A stretch of DNA of 64,000 nucleotides from contig KB297741.1 in NCBI GenBank assembly GCA_000328365.1, forward strand, positions 1,094,598 to 1,158,597, read 5' to 3'. The notes beneath the pieces are model-generated. The model did no database searches, was not told the origin of the DNA, and saw only the letters and a program-made list of their open reading frames with translations. This document shows positions 36,528 to 47,000 of this stretch, one piece after another. Position numbers and translations under genes: made by a program. Position 1 is the stretch's first letter. Each line of letters opens with the position of its first letter. Source of the stretch: Capitella teleta (Eukaryota; Annelida; Polychaeta; Capitellidae).

Positions 36528-36533
36528 AATAAA
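36528..36533 (+). terminator. Poly(A) signal of the six-cysteine peptide gene
   Basis: AATAAA shortly after the stop codon at 36496. This supports the frame being the last exon of a real gene. Confidence 0.6.
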
Positions 36534-36539
36534 TGAATG

Positions 36540-38459
36540 TTTGTAAACATCACTTTATAATTATTGGATAACTTTTGATTGGTATGGTGTGATTTTCCGT
36601 TGCATTATAGGTTTGTTCACGGATCGCAAATGATAATGATCGGTATTAGTGGAAAATTTAGATGTGAATACATGAAAATACATTAATTTATTTAATGAAA
36701 ACAGTAATGAAGTGAAAAACATGTTGAATTTTTACAGTGGGTAGCTCTTGGCAGCCATGGCAACACCATGCAAAGGTCAAGTTGCCAAACGAAAAGCAAT
36801 ACAACGAATGAGAACCATTTCCACAACAAAGTCAACTAAAAACGGTGAAGATGCGGGTATTTGCAATGCACAAATTATATGTAACTCCATGATTACACAA
36901 TTCCGCGTCTTTTAAAAGAACATAATAATTATAGATGAGCATACGGGTTGCGAAATGTTTTGATTTGGTAATAAATACGTAATTTGGAATCCACAAAATT
37001 TATGAGCATCCGTGGTGCTCATCATGTTGAATAGCTAATTAATGAACATTTGGGGGAAGATCATTGAAAGTTATTATAGAAGCACAAAATTCATCGAATT
37101 CTTTTAGTTTGTTTAATTATGTTTGATGTTATTGTCATTTGATTTTGGTCGCTCCTTGTTGAGGTTCTGATGTGACATTGGATCGTGGTTGGCAATTGAG
37201 AACGTTATTCTGATTTACTTTGGCCCTTCTTCTAGCACAACTTGCTTATAGAGCTAATATTTTATATACGTATGTCATGCAATCGATCATTGTAATTAAG
37301 CCTAATGAAATGGAAATAACATTCATTTTGGCTTATTATTCCAATTGAGGCGTTAATTAATTCGATCAAAAACTCAATGTGTTCCTCACTTTCGACAGTT
37401 TTTAAGAGCAAAGTCAGTCGGAATTTCAAGAAGTCAATGGGCCAAGTCCAACCACTCGACGAGGCTATCACACCTTTAAAATGACTGTGGGCCAATCACA
37501 TCCACCTTACTTTAAACCCGACCTTTGACCGCCTGCCGTAGACAAATACTATATTTCAAGTAATGCTTACCCTAATGCTTTTTACCACTGATTGTTCTGT
37601 GTTGTTCGTGCTTCGTCCCAACCGTAAGCATCACACTAAAGGCGTATTCTGCCATTTCACAAACTTTGTGAGAAGTGACATGTTGAATTTAGCATGATGT
37701 TATATTGCACCAGTGTTGTATACGATTAAGCCCGTTATATATGAAGGCCATGAAACTGGATAGTTCTTAAACGATTATGTCGTTGCCAATGATGTCCAGG
37801 GCATAAGCCCACTTTGATGGATATCGGATCTTAGACAGCGTCATATATTGGCCAGACCAGGGGAAGGTCAGAAGATAAACCCAATTTCCCTCTCTGTATA
37901 TGGCAAGGTCAGTCTCACGTTTATACCATGCAGTCCAGACACGATCATGTGACGAAAACTTTCAAAGTCAACTTCACTGCATTGACGAAACAGGTACAAC
38001 ACAAGTAATATGCGGCTTCAATTCACATTTACCCTGGGTTAGTTGACTTTTTCTGATCAATTCGTGAATTATAGTCAAGTCTTGAACTTGATTGCAAATT
38101 AGCAGCAGACAGGTAATAAAGTTGTTTACCTTCGGCGCAAACCCAATTTCGATCCGTTAAATGAGTCTCCTAAGCACGAATGGCGTTCAGCTCCTATTTG
38201 GATGCAGCAGGGTCCCATTTCATGTCACGCAGACGAAATGGTCGTCTGGATACTTTTTTTTTCTGTTGCTGGATAATTAAAAGCCCAACAAGCTGTTTTA
38301 CCCAATTATTTGTATTTATTCAATATGGTCATTATTTAAAGGTTTGATTATCGTGAGGTTCATTTGAACCTCTGTTTACCGTCAAATAGCAGCCAGCGAT
38401 AAATGCATACGGTAATAAAGTTGTTGTTGTTGTCGTCGTTGCTTTTTGTTTCTTGTTTC

Positions 38460-38497
<38 letters not shown>

Positions 38498-38921
38498 CCT
38501 GCGATAAGTTCAATGTGCCTCTCCCACGGGGTGTTATTTTTAATTTCCAGTCCGATTAGGTATGAATACTTTTCGCATGTCTCGATATCATGTCCTTTAA
38601 TCTTACGGAGTGTCTACGCACAGAGCGGCTCTGATCCAAACATAATTTACAACAAACAGAGTCATTTTGAATTAAAACCCGAAGTTGATTCGGGAATATC
38701 TGTGAAGCGATTCGGCTCGGTAAGACTTTCACTGATCTCCGCGCTACTGAAAAGAAGCACCGGCACACACCGATGAAAACTCACCCCTAGTATTTTGGTA
38801 CATCCATTTCACTTGATTTCATATGACGTCACTCGAGATCTGATCGGAAATCCTAAGATGGCTCACAATAAGACGAGACGAGTGAAAATGAATTCACAGA
38901 ATTTGCCGAATACGACCAGTT
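36540..38921. other. Intergenic, no gene seen
   Basis: AT-rich sequence with a poly(T) run (38461-38497). No supported gene. Confidence 0.45.
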
Positions 38922-39014
38922 GACTAAATGTTACTATAAATAACAGCCAATGAGATACCACCTGTCATCGGCATTTGCCTGTGTCATTATATACATGACC
39001 AGGGAACCATTGAA
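38922..39014. repeat. Unclassified dispersed repeat, copy B
   Basis: Counterpart of 26311-26402, same orientation. It ends about 100 bp before MITE family 1 copy 2. Confidence 0.75.
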
Positions 39015-39121
39015 GGTAAGACTCGGCATGTTCGGGCCTCACTCGGAAAGCAGCGCTCTGCGAGTAGCTTTTTGCTACGTGCGTGCCGTAGACACTCTGC
39101 TATATGTACGTAGACTCTCCG

Positions 39122-39832
39122 TTAAAGGGAGGGAGAACTGGTTGAAAATGGACTTTGAGTCGTTATTTGATGCACCAAAGATGATTCTTATGCCTGGCCC
39201 ACACAAGGAATATCATCGCTAACGATTTCGCGGGAGATATAATGCTAATTAGGCGTGACGTCAGTCGCTGTGATGAAACACCGAGTTCCCTATCTTTTAC
39301 AATGGGCCTCGTCATATCACCGTGTCCTGCGACTAAACCCCTTGATATTTTTTTATTTTCTTTTCGGAAATAGATAGAATAATCATTTTGCCACCAGTCA
39401 GGCGCAAAAAAAAAATATTTTTCGCTATTTTTCTTATTTTAACAAGCGATTTTCTAGGACACCTACCACGTTTCTCATCCTGAAACAGTAAAAAGGTCAG
39501 CCAGAGTGCACCACGCATGCGCTTTCGTTTCGTAAACAACAAAGATGTCCTTTTATGGCGAAGATGCTCTGCTCTGATTGGCTGAAATCGATAGCTTCAC
39601 GAGGGGAACGGGGCCAATCAGCCATCAGCCAAACAAAGCCATCAGCTAACGTTTGCCTCCTATACTTCGCAATGGAAGCCATTCTCCCATAGGCGCAATG
39701 CTAACCCCGATATTCGGAATGCATTATTTCCTTACGCTTGCATCCAGGCAGGGTGTTCTTGGCACGGAATGCTATCAATTGGTGCTATGAGTCAATAGAA
39801 CATCACTTAAAATTTAGTTCCCCATCCCTTTA
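39122..39832 (-). mobile_element. TTAA-flanked MITE family 1, copy 2
   Basis: A complete 711-bp copy in the opposite orientation to the one at 21.2 kb, with TTAA at both ends and the same inverted ends. The internal CCAAT, TATA-like and GCGCATGCG motifs are kept. Confidence 0.88.
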
Positions 39833-40265
39833 ATCTTAATTATGCTCTTTGTTGGCGCTTTCTTCCGAAATTCGACTATCATTTCGGTTGGAGAATCGAA
39901 TAATAACTGATCTAGAATTAAACTCAGAGCTGTTAAAATTGATCGAAAACGGCAAGTTGTCTCTTCATACTGGTAACGTTAGACATAGAGCCAAATAGAA
40001 AATAATCGCCAGGTAACGAGACACTACTAAATATCGTAACTGGAGGAAGGATTGTAATTATTAAATAGTATGAGCTTTCTGGTTCTCAATGTAGCGCACT
40101 GCTCTACTGGATGCTTACCTGACCACTGGTCAGTCCGACGTTTGTAATTACCTTCATTTATTCAATTTGACATTAAGGCACGTACGCAACGACGGTAACG
40201 TGATATAGGGCGCTCCCAAGAAACGCGCGGCATGCCCAAGGTCAACAGACAACACCAGCTCGCAT

Positions 40266-40435
40266 AGTGAGTGATTGAGTGACTGGGGTTTTACGGCTCC
40301 ACCCAACCCGTTCGGGTGATACGGGCGCCAGAACAGAAGGCCCGGGACCGGGGTTTCCCCCTACTCTTATCGATAAATCCCAAGGGTTCTTTATCCTGCA
40401 TACCACCATAGACAGTAGTACACAGCGCCCGGCCT
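40266..40435 (-). mobile_element. tRNA-derived SINE, copy 5 (5'-truncated)
   Basis: Minus-strand body fragment (from GGCCGGGCGCTGTGTACTAC to the 3' end). Bounded by a perfect 12-bp duplication, ACCAGCTCGCAT, at 40254-40265 and 40436-40447. The tail is a TCACTCA-type tandem repeat. Truncation with intact duplications points to incomplete target-primed reverse transcription. Confidence 0.9.
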
Positions 40436-40447
40436 ACCAGCTCGCAT

Positions 40448-41422
40448 CGTCTCCAACTAATAATTCCTGAAAGTTGGAGCCCACCTGCTTATTAGGCTTG
40501 CATGGGTTTTTACGGAGAATCATCATTGTCATGTGCATCCCTACCCTGAGCCCTTCGGGGTTGGGTAGGAGATTAGATTACCCGGCTTACACTGGACTGT
40601 TGTAGGATCCTCCGAACGAAGAGGATCCTCACAGGTCCGATTTTCACGTTATTGGATTTTAGGAGTTCTGGAGTTCTATGAGATGCATTGCAGCAAATGG
40701 TATCAGCAAGAGCTGTTTTCAACCATGGCCATAACAATAGAAATAACATAACATACAAATATATGAATGAGAAGAATATAAAAAGAATAGATAAGATAAA
40801 CATGACTGGCCTTACCTGAACATCGAAGATCACTATGCATGCATGGCATTGCATGGATTTAGAGTTATGTTAACTAGTTATTGTGGACAATCTTGCTGAT
40901 TACACCGCCTTCACGCCAATTGCACTTACATATGATTACATATGAGCACTAACATGAGTTATCGGCATATTCTTCATCGTGAAATCGAAACAACCTTGAA
41001 CTTTCATTCAATCCAATATAAGCATGTAGCTTGATTGTTTTCACAGTTTCACAAGTGCATGCAGGTCACATAAGGTATTAAGGGAATTACGCGATAATGT
41101 AATTAATTATGCTCATGTTGCTATATGTAAAGTTATGCGTTTATTACCTTATATGGAACCAGATCTAGATATGCACCATTATTGTACAAACGTTTTGCAT
41201 ATTTTTGGCACTCTTGTGTATCCAGTAGCAATTAACCCAATTGCTGAATGCACTTCGCAAATCGTGTTAGAAGGAAACAGTAATGTGTCTGTAAATGTTC
41301 GGCAATTGATGTACCTCACGAAAAGCACCAGTTGTTCGTTCAGTCACTGCACTGTCGCACAACTGAAACGCACCGTTTGTAATGCACTTGCATCAGAATG
41401 CGAATTTAATTTTCGATAGACA
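40448..41422. other. Intergenic, no gene seen
   Basis: No supported feature. The last 27 bases before the gap are repeated at 41876-41902. Confidence 0.5.
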
Positions 41423-41472
41423 NNNNNNNNNNNNNNNNNNNNNNNNNNNNNNNNNNNNNNNNNNNNNNNNNN
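41423..41472. other. Assembly gap (50 N)
   Basis: Exactly 50 N, the conventional size for a gap of unknown length. It cuts off the first half of the adjacent MITE. Confidence 0.99.
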
Positions 41473-41862
41473 AAGCGATTTTCTAGGGCACCTACCATGT
41501 TTCTCATCCTGAAACAGTAAAAAGGTCAGTCAGAGTGCACCACGCATGCGCTTTCGTTTCGTAAACAACAGAGATGTCCTTTTATGGCGAAGATGATCTG
41601 CTCTGATTGGCTGAAATCGATAGCTTCCCGAGGGGAACGGGACCAATCAGCCATCAGCCAAACCAAGCCATCAGCTGACGTTTGCCTCCTATACTTCGCA
41701 ATGGAAGCCATTCTCCCATAGGCGCAATGCTAACCCCGATATTCGGAATGCATTATTTCCTTACGCTTGCATCCAGGCAGGGTGTTCTTGGCACGGAATG
41801 CTATCAATTGGTGCTAGGAGTCAATAGAACATCACTTAAAATTTAGTTCCCCATCACTTTAA
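41473..41862 (-). mobile_element. TTAA-flanked MITE family 1, copy 3 (cut by gap)
   Basis: Begins at the position matching 39444 of copy 2 and runs to the TTAA-flanked end at 41859-41862. The missing half presumably lies in the gap. Differences from copy 1 are few (about 2-3% in the segment compared). Confidence 0.88.
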
Positions 41863-42028
41863 TTGTCAATAGATTGAATGCGAATTTAATTTTCGATAGA
41901 CAGGAAATCGAGTGTGCCATATATTTCTTATGTGTGATGACTTTCTCCTATTTTTCCTTATTGTGTTCTCCACTGTGATATTTCCTTCTTCGTATTATGT
42001 GAAAATATTTTTCGCAAATAAAATGGTA

Positions 42029-42563
42029 TATATACAGAGTCGGCCAAAAGTAGTCTACCTACTCCATGTTAAAAACAAAACTAAGAAACTTGGCTACAAT
42101 GTATCAATAATTCCAAGCAATAACTACCTGGTATGGATTGACTAAGTTATTATGTGCTTATTTGTGCAAAGAAATCAAATAAAACGTTCATTTTTAAGGA
42201 GGGGGGAACATTCAAATGTGAATGGTGTGTACTCGCGGAGAGAGCTAAATCAAATGAGCCCCTGAACGAGCATTAAGAAATGCCATCTCTTGATAGGCAC
42301 GTTCAGTGAAGCTTATCCATGGTTCGGGGCCCAGTTTACCGCCAAAAGTGGAAATATCGCGCAATGTTGAGTGCACTCTGTTAATTGAAATAAATTGGCA
42401 TCAACGTCGATGACATTGGAATAGAAATGATAGGAATAGCAGCATGACATGTTACGCTGCAACTTGATTTGTAACACTTCATCGGAAAAGAGCAGCGGCA
42501 TTGAAAATCATTGAAATCGTTAACATGGAGTAGATAGCACACTTTTGGCCCAATCTGCATATA
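42029..42563. mobile_element. Mariner-like TIR element, copy 1, next to the PhyH-type gene
   Basis: The ends are inverted repeats of about 44 bp with mismatches: TATACAGAGTCGGCCAAAAG at the left and reverse-complemented TATATGCAGATTGGGCCAAA at the right, both ending in TA. The interior is homologous to 63085-63548. No intact transposase. Its right end falls on a TATA-like ATATATAAATA. Confidence 0.8.
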
Positions 42564-42569
42564 TAAATA
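42561..42569 (+). promoter_or_regulatory. TATA-like box upstream of the PhyH-type gene
   Basis: ATATAAATA straddles the right edge of the mariner-like element, 218 bp before the start codon of the dioxygenase gene. It is the only TATA-like match in the proximal upstream sequence. Use as a promoter is inferred. Confidence 0.35.
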
Positions 42570-42786
42570 CATTCGTGTGTATTACACTATACTGGTCAGA
42601 GCGCATCATTGGCAAGATGCCAGAAGTGTAAAGTTCAAAAGCTGTGTTTACCTTCCAGGCTTTATGCAATACAAAGATAACGTCTGTTACACTGAAAGCA
42701 GCTTTAACTCCGATACTTTAAAAAAAATAAAAGGTTGCACACCTGCATATTTAACACATATTACGTTTTTGCTGACTGAAGCCAAG

Positions 42787-45156
42787 ATGGCGAGCAAGCG
42801 TTATGGCGAATCGACCGAGTGTTTCCCAGACGTGTACACTAAAGTTCCTGCTCCTGTGAAGAATAAGAAACCAGGACAACTCACCCAGCAACGAATTGAA
42901 CAATTCTACAAAGATGTGAGTACACTCGACAAATTCACATGAATGTATAAGAGACTTACAAGAAAAAGAAAAAAATAATAATTACCATGATGTATGCACA
43001 GTATGGGTACCCAGTGTGCATAAGATTTTGCCTTCAGTACATATTATTATAATAATGTTTCAAGGCTCAATAAAAAAAATAAAAAAATAATAATAATAGT
43101 TTGTTTCCTAGACACAGAGTAGATCTACCTTCCGCGTTTAAATCCTGCGCATTGGTATGTCTGACCTGCGATATCTAAAACCTCATCATCCTGAATCCTC
43201 GCATTCTGACGCTCGGATACGGACGGATTTTTCTAAAAACATAACGTTACGTTCGGAATTTACTTGTACATTGTATCTGTGCGATTCATAACGTATTCAT
43301 ACCTTCATGATATTGCACTCTCGTGATTTCAGGGCTTTCTTGTCGTGAAGGACTTCTTCGATGTCGAGGAATTGGAGCCATGCAAAACAGCGATTGAGGG
43401 ATTTGTGGAGGAACTGGCTCAGAAGCTGTACAATGGCGGAAAAATTGACAGTTAGGCATAAATATTTAGTTAGGCTTCAGTCAAAACAATATGAACGTTA
43501 TGAGTTACCACTCGCAGCACGTACGTAATCATAATGTATCAGTTATTTTGGACTCTCCATTTGCAATTCGTGCCATGTTTCCAACTGAATTGGCACAAAG
43601 CACGAATGTTATTCGCTACAACGCGCTCATTCTGTGTTTGATAGTAATTCAATTAGGAATCATTCAATTAGTATATTTTTTTTCTAGGGCTATACGAGGA
43701 GTTTGGTGTCTTCCAACGTCTTACCGAACTAGAGAAAGCTTGGCCTGGGGCCAATGTGTTGCTATTTAAGCAAGGTAAATTGCCAGAGGTGAGAATGTCC
43801 GAACTGCCCATGCGATCATTCAATAAGTCATTACACCAAGCATAGGAGTTCATGACCCTGTGGAGCAATGAAAAATTGTTGAACATGGTGGAGCAGATTG
43901 TGGGACCTGATATCATTGGGCATCCAGTGTGGAACCTCCGTGTGAAAACGCCTAAAAATGACGCTACTGTAGTTCCATGGCATCAAGGTAGAAAACAGGT
44001 AGCTCTACGTCTATCACTTATTATGTATCAATTCAGATGCAGCGTACTTCTGCGAGAAGTCATACGACCACATGATCGTCACTGCATGGATTCCTTTCCT
44101 CGATACAAACGCTGAGAACGGGGGCATGCAGGTGAATTTCAGCTCTTCGGAAGTTGAAAACACATCTTCTAAGAACACGCTAATGATGCCTGCTTTTGAC
44201 AGATGATGCGAGGAAGTCATCGAATGGGAAAAGTAGTGCGTCATACGTGTTGCCATGACGACACGTGGTTTGTCACCCTAGAGGAAGAAGAGATGCGCAA
44301 AAATCTAGGTCATTATATCCGGATGGCCGGATCTACTTTTTGTTTGCTAACTCGGAATACTTTACGATATAGATCTCGAATTCATTCTTTATCAGGATTT
44401 ACCCGCTCTAATGTGAAAAAAGATTTAACAAGCTAAGAGAAAAATGTTGCCCCATTGAGATCATAATCGGAAGCTCCTTGAAGTGTTACTTCCGGTTCAA
44501 TTCAGACTTGGTGTCAGAAATGACATGGATATGTATATGCGGCTCTTGTCTTCATTCTTTGTTTATTTTTTGCTTTCATGAATTATTCGCGGTTTCTTTT
44601 TTACGTTCATGGCATCTTCCTTCTACAGGCGTCAAGCCGGAAGAAGACACAGTCATGTGCGATGTTCCCTTTGGCGGATTTCTTCTCTTTAACAACATGA
44701 CAGCCCATCGAAGGTAGAGTTTCATGCAAAGGGTTTACTAGTACAATCAAGGGTGTTTTTATCAACTACTCTGCTCTTTCTGCTCTGTAGTGTCACAAAT
44801 ACGTCTAACGATGTCAGATGGAGCGTGGATCTGAGATGGCAGTCTCCCAAATACAATCCAGGGTTTTATGACATTACAGACGGTGTGATCATGCACACTG
44901 AGAAGGATGGTGTCGTCACGCCCGATTGGGCGTCATTCTTGAAGGTCAACCGGAAGGAAGTGTGGCAGACCAAGTATTTCAAAGAGGTGACTTCTGGTGT
45001 CAATGGTCGTGGCCTGCTAGCAAGAATATGTTGTTGTTATTTCAGATTTTCAAAACAGATGAGTTCGACACGATTGTGACAGGTCCTTGGATTGGGAGAT
45101 GGGAGATTGTTCACAAGAATCGACACACTGATGCATTTGAACAGCAGAGGAAGTGA
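42787..45156 (+). CDS. PhyH-family Fe(II)/2-oxoglutarate-dependent dioxygenase (nine exons)
   Basis: Exons, joined by GT-AG introns: 42787-42915, 43333-43450, 43688-43788, 43846-43987, 44037-44131, 44203-44308, 44629-44713, 44791-44986, 45046-45156. These give 1083 nt, or 360 residues, with phases agreeing throughout. The enzyme should couple 2-oxoglutarate decarboxylation to hydroxylation of an organic substrate, as phytanoyl-CoA hydroxylase does. Metal ligands are visible: HxD as H162-Q-D164, whose Asp codon is split by an intron, and a distal H257 in NNMTAHRS. R268 lies 11 residues after H257, the same spacing as His264/Arg275 in human PHYH, and should bind 2-oxoglutarate. The core also shows GFLVVKDFFDVEEL near the N-terminus and NGGMQMMRGSHRMG. 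No PTS2 peroxisomal signal is evident, so the protein may be cytosolic. The 50-80 bp introns are very short. Start chosen for its context GCCAAGATGG. Substrate unknown. Confidence 0.92.
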
Positions 45157-45256
45157 CGTCAGTCTGTGTGTCAAGCATGGTCAGGGGGTTTCTTTACCGT
45201 GCCTCTCAATTACATAATAACGTTTACGGGGATTTTGAAGCATTTACGATGAATGA

Positions 45257-45262
45257 AATAAA
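45257..45262 (+). terminator. Poly(A) signal of the PhyH-type gene
   Basis: AATAAA 101 bp after the stop codon, the first canonical signal downstream. Confidence 0.65.
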
Positions 45263-45364
45263 ATGCATCCATATAATAGTTAGATGTTATTATAGGATCT
45301 TTGCCTGCATGTTGAGGAAGGAAGTAATACATGGATAAAGACCAACCCATCTGCATCTTTGGTC

Positions 45365-45690
45365 TTAAAGAGGATCTCTGTTCATTTCTGAAACTTTTAA
45401 AGATCGAATCTATATGGGCTTTAACAATACCTGTCAACTATGAATGATATTCAAGACAAATTAAAATACGAATTTCCTGCTTAGACAGAATAGCTCTGAA
45501 ACGAGATGAGTGCGAGATTTCTTTTATGAGTACTGCGGAAAGATCTGCTAACTCGACAGATCTCATTATTATGAATTGGGGAGTCACTTTTGTCACGTCG
45601 CCAGTCTGAACTCGAACGCGAGAAGAAAGCGAGATTTAAAACCTCTCAAATTCGATCGATGTATCAGGAAAAATGCCCACAGAAAGCGTA
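45365..45690. mobile_element. TTAA-flanked MITE family 2, copy 2 (right end missing)
   Basis: Starts TTAAAGAGGATCTCTGTTCA and follows the 25.3-kb copy to about the AACCTCTCAAATTCGAT segment, then diverges. The right inverted end is not found. Confidence 0.78.
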
Positions 45691-46222
45691 CGGTAACAAA
45701 AGAGGCTGCATCCGAACGGTATTGTTTGGCTAATGCTCTGATGTGTACATTCGGTCATTGTTCAATTGATGTTTTAAGCTCATTGTTTTTTGGGGGGTTT
45801 TCTTTCGTATTGCTCCTGGTTTTATGGTTGTCCCCTTTGGTATTAAAAAAAATACTGAGCCAATATAAAAAACATGGCGAAAATGTTAAAAGAGAATTTG
45901 GAAAATAAATATAAGAACACTTATAAATACATAAATAATCTGGCAAGAGGAAACTTAATTTCAATCCTTCTTATACACTCCTTCAAGTTTTTATATGCAA
46001 TGTCTCAGCAACAGTAACACCACTGTAAAGTTTGCCAGCAATCATTGTTTTAACGGGTACAAGCATTCTGCCATTAGTGAAAATGTACATTTATGTTCTG
46101 TTTTAAGTTCTGTTCCGTTATGTTTTATATTTGATGATTTTGGAAATGAAAAACATAGTATGCAAAGATGTCCGTTCGATGAAGCGACTATTGGTGAATC
46201 GTTAGCCGTAAGAGACCTATGT
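45691..46222. other. Intergenic, no gene seen
   Basis: No recognisable gene. An open frame entering from here into the Tc1-like element (45995-46360) has no domain. Confidence 0.45.
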
Positions 46223-47000
46223 TATACTGAGCAACAAAAAAAAACTATACATGTCACTATATACCCACTAAATTCATCGTGGATATGTCACTATATACCC
46301 ACTAAATTTTTCCGTGGATATGTCATTATAGTGGGTGTATTGGGTATTCATCCAAGATGAATTACACAAAATCACACTTTTGATGGAAGGATTATTTTAT
46401 TGAAACAAAAGCATAAATATTGTCATCGATAATGAATGTGGCCATTATTGTCTCAATACAGGCCATGCACATTCGACGCATTCTGCGGATAAGATTTCGG
46501 ATCCTCTCCTCGGCCAGTGCAGCCCATTCTTTCGAGGGTCCATCGCAAGTGCTGCAGCGCCCTACATAGCTAGGCAATTACACGGTGCTTCAATGAGGAT
46601 AATTGTGGACCTCTAGAAGGGCGTCAGATGGAGTCTCGCGTTTTGAAGTCATCGTCGAACTGTTTGCCAACTTATTGGGGGTCCGTGAGATACGACGATA
46701 TCGCCTGCAGTCCTGTAGATGGGCACGGAAATGGTCTCGAAGGGGACTCAACAGGATCGTAACCCGAGGTCTTCCAGTCCATGATCTTCCACTGTCCCTA
46801 TGGTTTATGAAGCGTAGACGGAGTGTGAGCAGTGTAGCCCTGGTACAGCTAAAAAGCGCAAAACATGTTGTCTAGGAACGGCAGCCTGAATTATCCCTAT
46901 AGCGCACTCTCTTTTCAACAAGCTTAGAAGGTGCATTGAGAAGCAAAAGGTGGCAAACAGCTCGCGATGTATCATCTTGTATAATGGGCCACTGTACAAA
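46223..47000 (-). mobile_element. Tc1-like transposon remnant
   Basis: The left end TATACTGAGCAACAAAAAAA matches the ends of the 51.8-kb element. The minus strand encodes two pieces of one transposase: the C-terminal end (46577-46392) and the DNA-binding linker with a GRPRVT motif (around 46740), with the catalytic middle missing. The right end was not found. Within it, a unit of about 45 bp containing CGTGGATATGTCACTATATA is tandemly duplicated near 46260-46340. Confidence 0.72.
46392..46577 (-). pseudogene. Tc1 transposase C-terminal fragment
   Basis: Reads KEWAALAEERIRNLIRRMRR then MCMACIETIMA, matching the conserved Tc1 C-terminus (EEW..IPQ..I..LI.SMRRRC.A.I...GG.T). The core DDE region is absent. 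Confidence 0.75.

Noticed and set aside
45995-46360. 121-codon plus-strand frame
   Set aside because: Runs into the end of a Tc1-like remnant; no domain, start context or poly(A) signal.
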